Assembly (NCBI GenBank): GCA_035048485.1
Contig: CM068586.1
Location: forward strand, 32,768,849 to 32,832,848
Direction: 5' to 3'
DNA from: Pteria penguin
Lineage: Eukaryota; Mollusca; Bivalvia; Pterioida; Pteriidae
Length of the DNA stretch: 64,000 nt
Shown here: piece by piece, positions 1-11,736 of the stretch
Position numbering within the stretch: the first letter of the stretch is position 1
Layout: every line of letters starts with the position of its first letter
The notes under the pieces: model-generated
Told to the model about the DNA's origin: nothing
What the model saw: only the letters and a program-made list of their open reading frames with translations
Database searches by the model: none
Position numbers and translations under genes: made by a program

Positions 1-191
1 TACTTTTCCTAGAGAGAATATCCCGTTATTTGCCCCTCTGTCTCTACTAAAATATATACAGACGTGCAGCTGCAGTGGGGTATACTTTTAAGTCAATCAA
101 AGTTATGAATGGGTGTCATGTTCACTCAAAATACATGTATCATTGGGTATTCAAGAAAAGAAAATATGAATAGATTAAACGTAACTATGTC

Positions 192-193
<2 letters not shown>

Positions 194-269
<76 letters not shown>
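194..269. repeat. (TA)n microsatellite
   Basis: About 37 uninterrupted TA dinucleotides. Simple repeat, with no coding potential. Confidence 0.97.
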
Positions 270-272
<3 letters not shown>

Positions 273-299
273 TCTATAGATTTGTGTGTAATACCGGTT

Positions 300-620
300 T
301 ATGATTTTTTCAATATGTCCCTTTCATCGCCCAGAAGATGAATGGGTAGAGTGTTAACTACTTGAGCCAAACGTCTGTACACAAATTCATTCCAAGTAAC
401 CGTCCGTACGTTTGGTCTTCTGCCGGACGCCCTGGCCATGGACATATTGGGTTCTTTAACGTACCCGGTCAAGCAAAGGAACTGAACTTTTCGTTAAAAA
501 AAATGGTCCTTTTCTCTAGAGATCAGACCCTTTTATTATTCAATGGGATTCGAACAAGTTTACGACTTGGAGAGCATCTGGGTTTCACAAAAACAGCTTG
601 TATGATTTTGATAAAGACAC
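300..620 (-). repeat. Degenerate tRNA-derived SINE (reverse)
   Basis: Read on the minus strand this has a B-box-like GTTCGAATCCCA near 545-560. Further on, GTACGTTAAAGAA near 455-465 matches the body of the well-preserved SINE at 17116-17379 (GTACGTTAAAGATCC). The A box is eroded and no target duplication was found. The 104-residue open frame over it is incidental. Confidence 0.4.
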
Positions 621-669
621 GAATCCCGTGGTCGAAAGTGGGAGGGGTTGAGTTATACATTTTTAAGGA

Positions 670-1480
670 AAGGTAACTAAAATACTAACTAGAAATTATT
701 TGGGAAATAAAGAAACAGGTAAATACTAGTAAAACACCGTTTTTACATTGTTAGTCCTTTAGAAAGAATGACTCCTTATACCTTAAGCCTAAACCGAACT
801 TCCCGCTGCGCATTATCGGTAGATCCGTGAAAGAAAAAGTCTTCATATTTTGAATGCATACTCAACTAATAAAATCCTTTCTTCTCTATTCTTCCATACC
901 AATACACAAACAATAATAAGATATTGCCCGACGCCCGTGCTAGAGCAGTCAGTAATTTATTCTTTTGAATACTGAACAACATTTTATTGTATATAAATAT
1001 CATATATAATCTAGGTTAACATTTACGATATTGATACATGTAAGATGAACAGCTGACAACGTAGACGTATGGGTTATCTAAAACTGAAACATGACCGCCC
1101 AGGAAAAACCATAGATGAAAAGCCAAAATTCTATAAATGCTAAAAGTTCCATGGAAACCTGTATCTGTAGCAGTGTAATTTCGCACTATTGTCAAGTCAT
1201 GTCGACTAACCCAAGTGACAAACTTCACTTAATACGTCGTTATGAATATGACAAAAACATATGCCAAAATCTTAAAATTTTACAAAAAAACCCCCAAAAT
1301 TCATATCATATTATCTTGATCATATGAATTGAAGAAAAAAAATAATCGTGACTGACCAATGTGGCGCTCGAGCCTAGAATGACTTACCAAAACTTGGACA
1401 ACATACCACGTGACATCCCAACTTCAATCTCATTGGATCGTATACGAAACTTTCAGAAAAATAATTCCCGCTATACTAAC
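670..1480. other. No gene seen
   Basis: AT-rich sequence with short random open frames on both strands. No splice-bounded exon or recognisable domain was found. Confidence 0.5.
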
Positions 1481-1494
1481 GAAACGCGGGAATA

Positions 1495-1690
1495 TTTTAT
1501 TCAAATGATGTCAAGATCAATGATCTTGACGTGACCTTTATATTTAAAATAGCTTTTTGACTTAATTGTCCTATGAGAAAGATATTTCATATTTTGCATG
1601 CTTACTTGATTGAAACCCTTCCAAATGCTACCAAGCTCAATGACCGTGACCTTTATAGTAAAAATAACTGTGTTCGATTTTGTTGCCGCC
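1495..1690 (+). repeat. Dispersed repeat RepB, copy 1
   Basis: Contains the sequence TTTCATATTTTGCATGC, then GAAACCCTTCCAAATGCTACC, then TCAATGACCGTGACCTTTAT. The same order of motifs recurs at 6150-6260, so this is an old interspersed repeat. It carries TGACCT-type half sites like those of the satellite at 10.3-11.1 kb. Internally the stretch has two TCAATGA(T/C)C blocks, so it may be a small tandem pair. Confidence 0.5.
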
Positions 1691-2159
1691 GGGAGCATTC
1701 GAGTTTCACAAAACTTATTTGACTACATTGTGTTGGCCTCCTCCCGTTTTTCCCGTCTGATTTTCTGTAAATACTTTCTCTGTTAAAGTAATTCCATTTG
1801 GATTTAACTTGATCGACAGTTCTCTGTTGAACACCAGGCGCGTTTATTTTCTGTTATTTCATTCCATTTCAATTTTTTAACTGAAAGGTGAACCACGTTC
1901 GTTAATTTGCTATTTAGTAAGCTAGAATGTTGTTCGCCCTTTTCAATTAATGAATTTGTTACATTTAACACCCAATTATTTTATCCATCCATTCGCCATG
2001 ATAAAATCTGTCTACTTTACGCTGAAAAAGTAACTTTTGACGTTATTGCCTTGTGTATAATTGTGGTCAAAATTAAGATGTGAATAATCACTTGGGATCT
2101 TTTGTTTTATTGTATAAATTATTTATAAATAAAAATAGGGGAAAATGACGGATATCATA

Positions 2160-2340
2160 TATATTATGAGTTAACTTGCCTAACTTTGAGTGAACTACGA
2201 GTTAAAATTTTATGCTCGAGTTAACTTATAGTTAGCTAACTACACGATAAGGCAAAAATTTTTAATCATGTGGTCAATTAACTTCAAGTTAGAATTTTAA
2301 CTTATAGTTAACGGCTAACTACAAATTAATTTAACAACGC
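2160..2340. repeat. Palindrome-rich AT block
   Basis: Repeated GAGTTAACTT, AACTTATAGTTA and GTTAGCTAAC words in both orientations give a self-complementary block. It is probably a decayed fold-back element. No coding. Confidence 0.4.
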
Positions 2341-2477
2341 ATTGTGCACCTGAGTACAGTAAGGACGTTCGCGCACTTTCAGACTTTCGTTATTGAAACC
2401 GTCTCCTGCTAAGAACGATAACTCGTACTAAATAAGATACTTTCTAATAAACAACTTCCGGAAGTCGGAAGAAAATG

Positions 2478-2995
2478 GACTTCGCCTTCACTAAACGCGG
2501 TCCTAATGTAAAGGAAAGAAATGAAACGTTCTTATGACGTCATAAGGTTGCTAACAATTAACGAACTCTCTAACTCGAAGCTCATTCGTAAAAGATAAAA
2601 CAGAAGACATCTGACCAAACTGAATGTTACAAATCACCAAGGACATGCACACGGAAATATTATTGATAATAGTAAACAAAAAAAAACTAAACGACATAAC
2701 AAAAATAGTCGATTGTACTGCAGTTACGATGCCGACTAACGACGGTCATTTAAAGTAACAAACGTCACTCAATGGGAGGTACCGTCCGTTAGGTGGCGCT
2801 TGTGTAGTATCAGTTAGTAACATCAATTGAAATTAGCAACCTTATGATGTCACAATAACGAAGCATTGTTCTTTGTGCGGGAATGTTTTATTTATTCCCT
2901 AAATATTAGGACCGCAGTTAATGGCGGTATCTCACACGGGCGCCTACCTTCCCACTCACCGTAAAAGCAGCACAATTAAAGGATACACATTAAAA
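2478..2995. mobile_element. Fold-back element mixed with RT-element 3' UTR pieces
   Basis: An arm at about 2498-2555 (GCGGTCCTAAT ... ATAAGGTTGCTAA) is repeated in reverse complement at about 2835-2918 (TTAGCAACCTTAT ... ATTAGGACCGC). Two other stretches, 2690-2760 and 2930-2990, match in order the 3' UTR of the reverse-transcriptase elements at 20147 and 30709: CGACTAACGACGGTCATTTA and CCTTCCCACTCACCGTAA. One of those pieces lies between the two arms and the other outside them, so at least two insertions or a rearrangement have occurred here. Confidence 0.45.
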
Positions 2996-2999
2996 GGGC

Positions 3000-4060
3000 A
3001 AGATTGATATATTCCTGAATGTTTTATGACATATTTTAATGAATCTGGTAAATACAACTATTTCCTAATCGCGCCTTCATTTCAAAAGGTAGGTAAATCT
3101 GGCGTAATGTTGACAATTTCTTTAAACCCTTTATCCACCACAGACAAAACCACCTTCATTGCCAGTTATTTAAGGTCCTTAAAATAATAACGTCGCATAA
3201 TGTCTCGTACAGACAACTGTGTATGACGTTATCAAATTAAGCGTAACATACTAAGACGTCGGAAAACATACAGATCTATATCCTATTTTAAAAAAATGAC
3301 ATCAATTAAAGTGATTATTTCATATCTTTTTATCGAAGAGGTAGAAAAGAAGATACCTTCAGTTTCCCTGTTTCGTTTCATTTCTTCATTGACGTGTCTG
3401 GAAAGGGAAGGAATAGGAAAGGGAGTGGGTGTTGAGGGCTTTGGAGACGCGATATTATTGTCATCCTTCTGACCAGAAATTGGTTTTATAATGACTCTTT
3501 TTTGCATTCATCATCATATATAACAGAGTGAAAAGTATTTCGCCAACACGGCGACATATATAGCTAACAATACATGTAATGATCTAAACCTGTATTATCC
3601 TTTATAATTTACATAAATATATATACACCTGTAACTACATATCGACATCTTGATAACAGATAAATCAAATCCTATGAATATGAACATTTTATGATTCTTT
3701 ATGAAACAGATTCTTCTTTTCATATGTTGAATCCATATATGGACTGCAAGAAATTTTCAGTAATATATATCTGTTATATACAACCACACGTGTGTTCTTG
3801 TTCGTGTCGCCATATAACAGTGAGACACATGATGTGTCCCTTGTAGGATAAAACACCAAAATTTCCTCGTAGTGGTAGGGTCAAAAATCACAGTTTTTAT
3901 TTTTATTGCTTAGTTGTATTCACGCCAAAAACAACCTCAGTTGTATTACAGAGAAAACCCGGAGAATGTATGATTTAGACAATATAGTGCAATCGGTTGG
4001 ACCTCTGAATGACGAGCCAGGCGCTTTACCAAATGAGCCAAGGTTTTTGTATGAATCTGC
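3000..4060. other. No gene seen
   Basis: Only short open frames. Near 3985-4035 a minus-strand tRNA-like stretch (TGGCTCATTTGGTAAAGCGC) looks like a decayed SINE head. Confidence 0.45.
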
Positions 4061-4067
4061 CTGATTC

Positions 4068-4150
4068 TACTATTTCTGGTGGATGTATGTGACGGATGCC
4101 TCTAGCAAGCAAGATATGCTTACTCATCCCGGGTACCTAATGTAAAAAAG
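4068..4150 (-). repeat. Dispersed repeat RepD (SINE-like), copy 1
   Basis: The reverse complement reads GGTACCCGGGATGAGTAAGC, later CTTGCTTGCTAG and CCGTCACATA. It aligns along its length with 63820-63905, which has GGTGCCCGGGAGAGTGAGC, CTGCTTGCTAG and CCGTCACATATA. From memory this resembles a short repeat common in bivalves. Confidence 0.6.
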
Positions 4151-5270
4151 AAGAAGTACCGAGGGGTAAACCACATCTCATAGTCCATGGAACAAAAGGG
4201 CAATATCTCAATTAGCGTTGGGGTTTTTTATATAGATGTTCTCTGGTTTTTCTCTTTTACTGACTTTATACGCCCATTTGTTTTCACAATTTGGTATTTG
4301 CTTTTATTCATCATGTATGCCGTAGCATAGGAAGACCGTGAACATTGCTTATAATCTCACTTTGATAAAGGTTCTCGATAAGGAGGAAATCAGTAGTCAG
4401 ATAATAGGTCTTTTTTGACATTTCCTGACAGTGGTGTGGGTTTAATATAGCACCAATTACACCATATTTCTATTGAAAAGTGGTCAAGGACGGCATCTTT
4501 TAGATATAGACTGACAGGTGAGAGCCATGCTACCTAGAAATGATCGTGAAATATAAAAAGTACAGTGTGCATAATGAAATATCAATTTATTTTCCACGAT
4601 AACAATTAAATGTTTATGAAATGTGCAGTACACTTGCTTCTCCGTACAACTATGCCACCTCTTGCACGCATCATGAAAACACCTTGCACACTGTGTCCGC
4701 GGCCTTCTCTTCGTCGTTTTCGTCCTTTTTCTGGTTAAATATGGGGCGCAATTTCACTGGAACACTGGACGTATTTTACTTATATAGAATATATGCTTAT
4801 ACAAACATTCTAGTAAAAAAGTAAAAAGCAATTTTCACACTTCAGTTGTTTTTCTTTTGTCACTATAAAATTGCAATGGCATGTCCGACCCGTCAACACC
4901 TCCAATGCTATGTGTGTAAGAATGTGCTATGCTGGGACAGCGGGGTCTTTGTCTGGCATATTAGATTGACGAAAGGAATCATTGGGAGCACGAGTCAGTT
5001 CTTTATACTACGTAACGGACTCGGAAATAAATGTATGAATACTTTAAAATTTTACATGTAAATCGTCTGCGTTTGTTTGAAACTGCGTGATTCGGATTAG
5101 AACTAGAATCGATTTCAAGCATTTACAACATCTATTAAAGTTATCACTTTTGCCTTTTTACCTGCTAAATTTATCAATCGGTTACCTAGTAACTCTGATG
5201 TTGGGCAGAAAACAGCTTCTAACAGCGAAACACGATTTCACTGTCGTGCGTATGACAATTGCCATTTCCA
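4150..5270. other. No gene seen
   Basis: Non-coding by inspection. The short open frames here have no domain or splice support. Confidence 0.4.
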
Positions 5271-5272
5271 TG

Positions 5273-5578
5273 TCATGTGACGTACCACCGCGACCATAGA
5301 GCGTTCACGTCCGGGTTTGTATTTCTATTAAAAGAAAGCAACCTGTGTGATCCGGATGCGAAAGAGCCGCACAGGCTTTCTTGTGTCATTCGTTTTGTGT
5401 ACAGTTGCCAGAATTTCACCTTGTTGGTGGGAAAAGTCTCTCCTCCGTTGATGACTGCTTGTTTTATGGCTCTTGACATATTTCGATTTGCCCTCAAAGC
5501 ACCGGTGACATAGGTCCTATATGTGAGGAGTTGTCTGGCGAGGTCCACACTACAAAACAAAACTGTCACAAAGAACAT
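5273..5578 (-). pseudogene. piggyBac-type transposase fragment
   Basis: This 101-codon open frame reads SVDLARQLLTYRTYVTGALR, then ANR. That fits the piggyBac DDE transposase segment usually written as SVxLAxxLxxxxTYxxGTxRxNR, which precedes the last catalytic aspartate. The family protein is about 550-600 residues, so only a small internal piece remains. The frame ends without the rest of the catalytic core, and I see no terminal repeats. The methionine at its start sits inside the domain and is not a real start. The family call rests on one motif read by eye. Confidence 0.5.
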
Positions 5579-6149
5579 GGTATCTTTTATTTAGTATGTT
5601 ACAGTCCCGAACACCATTGGTACCTTGCAGTGTATTTGGTGCAACCGGCTCAAAACATCTCTCCAAGAAGCGTCATATAAATAATATAACAAAGCCTGTC
5701 AAACTTTCTGCCAATACCCAAAATTTAATTCCACACTTCGAAGCCTTTGAGGGAATATATTATAGCAATATTCAGCTCTTGTTGGTTTCCTCAATATTCA
5801 TAAAATATTTAATATTTTATTATTATTGTTGTTGCTGCTGTGGTTCTTCGCGTTATTTGGTAAATTAAAAAGGAAAAATATATGATTTCAGTAATATCTT
5901 TAGCAATGTCACGCATTTCGGTACATATTTGTCATACTATGGTTGTATGTTAATGCATATTATAAGCATTCTGCAGAAAGGATTGAAATGACAAATGAAA
6001 ATATGATTTCCTATCACAGGAAAACAATTAACCTACCTCTGACAAGAATGTTGAGAAATCTCGCAAGGTGATTATCTCAACACTATAACGTGTATCTGTT
6101 GGATATTTAATACAATAGCAACTTTAAATTTTGGGCTTTGCCTTGCTCG

Positions 6150-6262
6150 GTATAAAACCTTGTGACATGGTTTTCATATTTGGTATGCATTTTCAACCAA
6201 TGAAACCCCTTCAAATGACACCAAAGTCAATGACCTTTACCTTGTGACCCTGACCTACATAT
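6150..6262 (+). repeat. Dispersed repeat RepB, copy 2
   Basis: Has TTCATATTTGGTATGCATTT, then GAAACCCCTTCAAATGACACC, then GTCAATGACC. These are the same blocks in the same order as at 1495-1690, with about 75% identity by eye. Confidence 0.5.
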
Positions 6263-6519
6263 ATTTAAAACACTTCCTTTCAATCGCTTAACTTGTAAGA
6301 CTCTAGGAAAAGTTTCAAGAAAGGGAAGATATTGACCAAGTAATTCCGAATATCATCCATATGAGGGTCGCAAATGGGTTAAGCTCGTAGATAGTACTGA
6401 TGTTTTCTTTAGACGGGCAGCAAAAGAATGAATGAATCTCTAGTCAGCATCCAACAATATATTTAAATTATTTTCCTGTGAAATTCATATAATGTGAACA
6501 TCAGTGAAATCTCCGTTCA

Positions 6520-6945
6520 CCATGTGGAGCAATTTTTCCAGGCCTTACTTGCAGTTAGTGTTCAAGGCAAAATACTGATTTGGGTGGTTTGGATATAGAT
6601 AATTACAAAATTATTGGTGAACTTTTTCTATTGAGATTCAAAAATATTTTAACTGTAGATGTTGACATCATACATCCATCATCAGGGATAGGTACAAGAA
6701 AACTTTCAGGCGCTATTCCATCACACAGATTTGGCCATACACTTAATATTGTAAAAGATACCATAATTGTTATACATGGGGATAAGCAGATGGACTTACC
6801 AGATGCCAAAGAGACTATTGGCAATATTATAGGTTCAGTTACTAAACATTGCAGTGGGATAAGATCCACAATTTACAGACTGTGCCTATTAGGGCATATC
6901 AATCTGCTACAGAGAAAATTATTAATGGTGTTCTCTCAATAATAT
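6520..6945 (+). pseudogene. Unidentified decayed coding-like region
   Basis: An open frame of 120 codons with a protein-like composition and few low-complexity runs. A segment around IIVIHGDKQMDLPD followed by ETIGNI faintly recalls the block-III/IV region of SGNH-hydrolase-like ORFs in animal retroelements, but the match is too weak for a call. There is no good start context, no splice sites that extend it, and no continuation on either side. It could equally be chance. Confidence 0.2.
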
Positions 6946-6949
6946 ACTT

Positions 6950-8340
6950 TGGGGGATTACAGAGGTAGGGTTCCATCACTAAACTACTTTCACTTAATGA
7001 GCTGACAGTGTTGATAGTGCACCTGCCAGTTTCGTTTCAGATTCAGGTCATTCAGATATATGTGGGACTATGATCATCTGGCATTTCATACTAGATCAGT
7101 GTTTTTATTGATCAATGCATTGTGGATTAATGCACTATCGATAATTTAAGGGGGAACAAAAATTTGTGGTGATGAATATTACTGACAAAACGGGGGAAGT
7201 AATGCACAGTTTAGATCAGCTGGTTTTTCATATCTTGGGTTAAATGATAACTGCGTTACTATTTGTGGGGGTCTCTTAAAACAGTATTTCACATATTAAA
7301 GCAAGCCACTGGGTCTTAAATGTACGACCTTGATGACCAGTGTGTTATCACGAACTCTAATGAGATATATCACCACTTGCTTTAGTGTTTTTGGAGGAAG
7401 CTGTAAAATTTGTCTATATCAATACTGTTGGAGTGTTAAAACAATTGAAACTTTTGTGTAGTTACAGCTCAAGCAAGAATCGATAAGCAAAGAAAATTGT
7501 AGATATAGACATAATTTACTCTACTGTACGATATTATCATAGTGCAACCAATATGGTCACTTATTCTAAAATGTAAATTTCGGAGAGGACAATTCTTTTT
7601 ATGTGAGACACTGAATAACACACACTACATTTAATTTGTCTGTTCTCGACTTCTGCGAATATGGATGTGAGAACTATATAGCCAGTCACTATAAGGAACA
7701 TCTTTCAGACCTCTCCATGTAGATCCCCTACTAGCATAATATTTTAAAAAGAAATGTCGAAGTAATTTATTGCCACTACTAGCAAAAACACCAACTGAAC
7801 CTTGACATACAGGGTCTTCGATTAACTCCTAGAGGTGCTCTAATAACTTATTTTAAATAATTAGGCCATGATGCCTTATCAATTTTTTGACCATTTGTAC
7901 ACATTTCGCCCATGCTTCAGCGTGGTTTCAACAGGATTGATACATCTATAGACGGCCCCCATATCTTTGAATAGGTATAAATTTGAGAGAGCTTTTCTTT
8001 TTTCACTATTCGTTACTAATACTTTTTACTAATTTTTTTTTTAATTTCTTTTCATTAACGTATACATATACACAAATAAACACATATATAAATACAGACA
8101 TGGATAATGACTATCATTACAGATATCACAATTTTAACTGTGGTTGAATTATATATAAATATTTGTATATAAAGTAAAAGTAACACAGTTCTATGTTATT
8201 ATTTTCTATCAACAAAAATACAAACAAAACACACAGACTTATATATACATTCATGAGACATGAAATTTAAGGTACTACTTTTGCTTACAAAGCAATATTA
8301 AAACAAAATTAAAATGTGAAGATGTTTGGTTAAGGTTGAA
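6950..8340. other. No gene seen
   Basis: Non-coding. 8040-8340 is probably the 3' UTR of the LINE fragment that follows on the minus strand. Confidence 0.4.
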
Positions 8341-8344
8341 ATAT

Positions 8345-8815
8345 ATTTGCATTTATAACGACATTGTATTATGAAAAATTTGCCATATTTCAATAAATTT
8401 TGCATAATCACCCTTCATGATGTATCTGAGTTTCTTAGTAGCATAATATTCTTTAAGGTATTTTACACATTCAACGATAGATACTCTTCTGTTTAAAATT
8501 TGACATTTGTAGATATAGAGTTTTACCAAAACAATACAGATATTGCTGGCTTTGTACTTATAGCCATCATAAAGAAAGAGAACATTTAATAGATTAAAGT
8601 GAAAATCATGGATGTTGTTTTCATTCAACCAGCTTTCAAAGGAAGTCCATATATTTTTTGTCCTGTGACAATCAAAAAAACCAAATGAGTTATGGTTTCT
8701 TGCTGTGGTTTACAGAAAGTACACAAAGAATCGTTTCTTATATTCATTTGACATAAAAGCTTATTCGTAGCGATAATGCGCTGTACAATTCTGTACTGAA
8801 ACCATATTAATCGTT
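8345..8815 (-). pseudogene. LINE (non-LTR retrotransposon) ORF2 C-terminal end
   Basis: Reading the minus strand from about 8815 gives, in one frame, WFQYRIVQRIIATNKLL, then CTFCKPQQETITHL, then a cysteine and IWTSFESWLNENN, and on to a stop at about 8353. A one-base slip occurs near 8665. The order W-x-x-Y-R-I, N-K-L, CxxC, ETxxHL, C, W is that of the zinc-ribbon segment closing many LINE ORF2 proteins (zf-RVT type). The RT and endonuclease parts are missing, as expected for a 5'-truncated insertion. The clade cannot be fixed; L1/Tx1-like is possible. Confidence 0.65.
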
Positions 8816-8944
8816 ACTAATTCTAATAAAATTGATGTCGGAGATTCATAAAAAGTTTCTCGCCAGGCATCATCAACTGGAAGTTGAGGCCAGTAGCCAC
8901 ATTTGAGGCCACATTTTGCCTTCATTAACGAGCAACGCCAACAC

Positions 8945-9312
8945 AGCATAATACGCCCGTAGTAAGTGTGACTGTAGTGAGTTAAACAAATATTCTGTTG
9001 AGAACAAGTTAATCTTGGGCATTTCTCTGATGCATGTGAATATTCTGTACACGTTTTATCTAAATCCAATTGTCTGACATAGATATTGCTAAGGACAACT
9101 ATTTAAAAAATTCTAAGTACCATAACGCAGCATAATACGCCCGTAGTAAGTTTGACTGTAGTGAGTTAAACAAATATTCTGTTGAGAACAAGTTAATCTT
9201 GGGCATTTCTCTGATGCATGTGAATATTCTGTACATGTTTTATCTAAATCCAATTGTCTGACATAGATATTACTAAGGACAAACTATTTAAAAAATTCTA
9301 AGTACTATAACT
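8945..9312. repeat. 184-bp tandem duplication, two near-identical copies
   Basis: The sequence from AGCATAATACGCCCGTAGTA at 8945 to about 9128 is repeated almost base for base from 9129 to about 9312. The few differences (for example GTGTGACTG/GTTTGACTG, TACACG/TACATG) show a recent duplication. It lies just upstream, in LINE orientation, of the LINE end at 8345-8815, so one copy may include part of that element. Confidence 0.9.
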
Positions 9313-9764
9313 GTAACAACAAACTGATAAATCAACATGCCTCTGAATGCTGTCTGGTTTCTGTCTTTTACTAAAAGTATTCAGAAACAGCTGTACATAA
9401 TTTGCTTTACCTTTACATTAACCGAAAGTATAAGGTGCTCAATAAACCATACAGTATTCATGCTTCGTACAGTTGATTTAAAATGGCGATAAGGATACTA
9501 GGAAAATAGAGATATACAGCCTGTATCACTCGATCATTAATGGATATATAAATGATAAAATATCATTTGTATTATGCCCAATACTCTTTTTTTGCAGTTA
9601 TATCGTTACAGACAGCTTTTACAGTTTCAGAAACTGTGTCTACAACGCCTTTACATTTCCTAACTTTAACGGGAGTGGCCATTGTAGTATTCAAACTACA
9701 AGGAAAGATGTAAATTAAATATTTATAAAATTTATAAAGCAACGCAAGTGTAGCATTAGTACTT

Positions 9765-9915
9765 CATACCTACCAAGTTTTATCAAATTTCCTTTAGCTG
9801 TTCTCGAAAAGAGGTGGAAAATGTGAAAAGTTTACGAACGGACAAACGGACCGATGACGGACAGTAGGCTATGACAATAGCTAACTTTAAGCCTTTGGCT
9901 CAGGTGAGGTAAAAA
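9765..9915 (+). repeat. Dispersed repeat RepC (GGCTCAGGTGAG end)
   Basis: Ends with GACAATAGCTAACTTTAAGC, then GGCTCAGGTGAGGTAAAAAG, after a run of GGACAAACGGACCGATGACGG. I recall this ending from interspersed repeats in many bivalve genomes. Possible pieces of the same family are at about 13912-13950 and 15925-15970, where CTCAAGTGAGCTCTTGTCATAG occurs in part. Confidence 0.55.
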
Positions 9916-9944
9916 GTTAGGAAAGTTTCAAATCAAATGATGTT

Positions 9945-10190
9945 GATACGTCACATAATCACTCTAAAACTAAGGAGTATCTCCCTCATACATAGCTCTA
10001 TCCTTGGATAGATTCTTTGGTTCACTTTTCGGTCATTTTGGTTTCAACACTGCTCTTCAAGTATTGATATATTTTGGGAATTCCAATCATTTGGCCACAA
10101 GCATCACTGAAGAGACATAGGTTGTCGAAATGCGCATATGATTCGCTAAATTATAAGGTATATATGTTCTATATTTATTATAGAAAGCAA
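9945..10190 (+). repeat. Dispersed repeat RepA, copy 1
   Basis: Runs from ATCACTCTAAAACTAAGGAG to GGTATATATGTTCTATATTT. Diagnostic inner blocks are TTCACTTTTCGGTCATTTTG, CATCACTGAAGAGACATA and GTTGTCGAAATGCGCATATG. It is the reference copy for the repeats named RepA below. Confidence 0.9.
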
Positions 10191-10239
10191 AACTTGGAAT
10201 AAGCTTGTAAAATTACAATTCATCTCAAATTTTGCTTGA

Positions 10240-11080
10240 CACCATACACGTATAGTGAATAATGGTTGAACACATTGAGTATAGTAAATATTAGTTGAAC
10301 ACATTGGGTGCAACTTGAATTTGACCTTTGACCTTGGTTCAAAGTCATGACACACCCTTGGATGCTAAGTATCAATTTCGTGAAATATTGTGGAAATCCA
10401 TCTACAGTGAAAGAAGTTATGGTCCAGACAAGGTTTATCCCATCGTGACCTTGGCCTTTGACCAAGGGTAAAGGTCATGGCACACATTTGGGTCCTAAGT
10501 AACAATTTTATTAAATATTATTGAAATCCATGCACAGGGGAAGAAATTATGACCCGAATAAAGTTTTATTCATTTTTGCATGTTGTGACCTTGACCTTTG
10601 ACGGACAAGGTCATAACACCCTTTGGTACTAAGTTACAGTTCTGTGAAATATTGAAATCCATGCACAGGAGAAGTTATGGCCCGAACAAGGTTTAACTCA
10701 CTTTGCATGTTGTGACCTTGTCCTCTGACCTATGACCTTGGGTCAAGTATAACAAATCTGTGAGATATTGAAATACATGCACAAGGGAAGAAGTTACAGC
10801 CTGAACAAGGTTTTAATCACTTTGCATGTTGTGACCTTGACCTTGGTGTTAAGTGTAACTATTCTATGAAATATTGAAATCCATGCACAAGGGAGGAAGT
10901 TATGGCCCGAACAAGGTTTTACTCACTTTGCATTTAATAACCTTGACCTTTGACCTTGGATCAAATGAAACAATTCTGTGAAATATTGAAATTCATACAC
11001 ATGGTAAGAAGTTATAGCTCAAACAAGGTTTTATTCACTTTGCATGTTATGACCTTGACCTCTTGACCTTGCATTTGCTG
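10240..11080 (+). repeat. Satellite of about seven 100-140-bp units with TGACCT half sites
   Basis: Units carry GACCTTGACCTTTGACC followed by GAAATATTGAAATCCATGCA, GGCCCGAACAAGGTTTTA and CACTTTGCATGTTGTGACCT. The GACCTTG block begins near 10320, 10446, 10586, 10712, 10829, 10951 and 11050, so spacing is 99-140 bp. Copies are diverged by point changes and small deletions. No open frame spans it. Confidence 0.9.
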
Positions 11081-11736
11081 CATTGTAGACAGTGGTTTAC
11101 ACTTGATATCTTTGCACTGTTTATGAAGATTTGCAGACAAGTTGTCTGGATTTACTCTGAAATACTCAATTTTGCTGGTTTCTTCTAATATACGATAAAT
11201 TTCAGAAGACCCAAGAAAAGACTTACACGTAAATCTGTCTGCATGGCATAATATACATAAATATTTTGAATCAGCATTTTGCAGGCTAGGGTCACTTCTG
11301 TCTCTCTTTCATGATCATCTATAATACTGTTGAAAAACTCAATCTTACCATTTAAGTACCACTTAAAGACAATGTTCAAACGGTTATTTCCAATAAGACT
11401 TATAAGTTTATATTCAATGCGTTTTGCAAAATGTTCGAGACCTTATTGTTCTTATCCTCTTAATTTGATAAAAGAGGTCTATTCTCTGCGAACAAAATAT
11501 GGCTTACTATTTTCATGCACTAGAACAAAGCTTCTGCATTTCTTACACTAGAAACTGTAAAGGGCCTTCAGTTAATTCCGGACAAGTTAGGTTGTCGGAC
11601 AAGGCGTACCATGAACTCGCACTTCATAACGATTTCATGACTGAATCTTGCATACTCTAACAGGCTAACAGGCAAGACACGAAATGAATTCACATAGCCA
11701 ACACCCCAGGGAACGCGACGGGAGCTCGGCTAAGTT

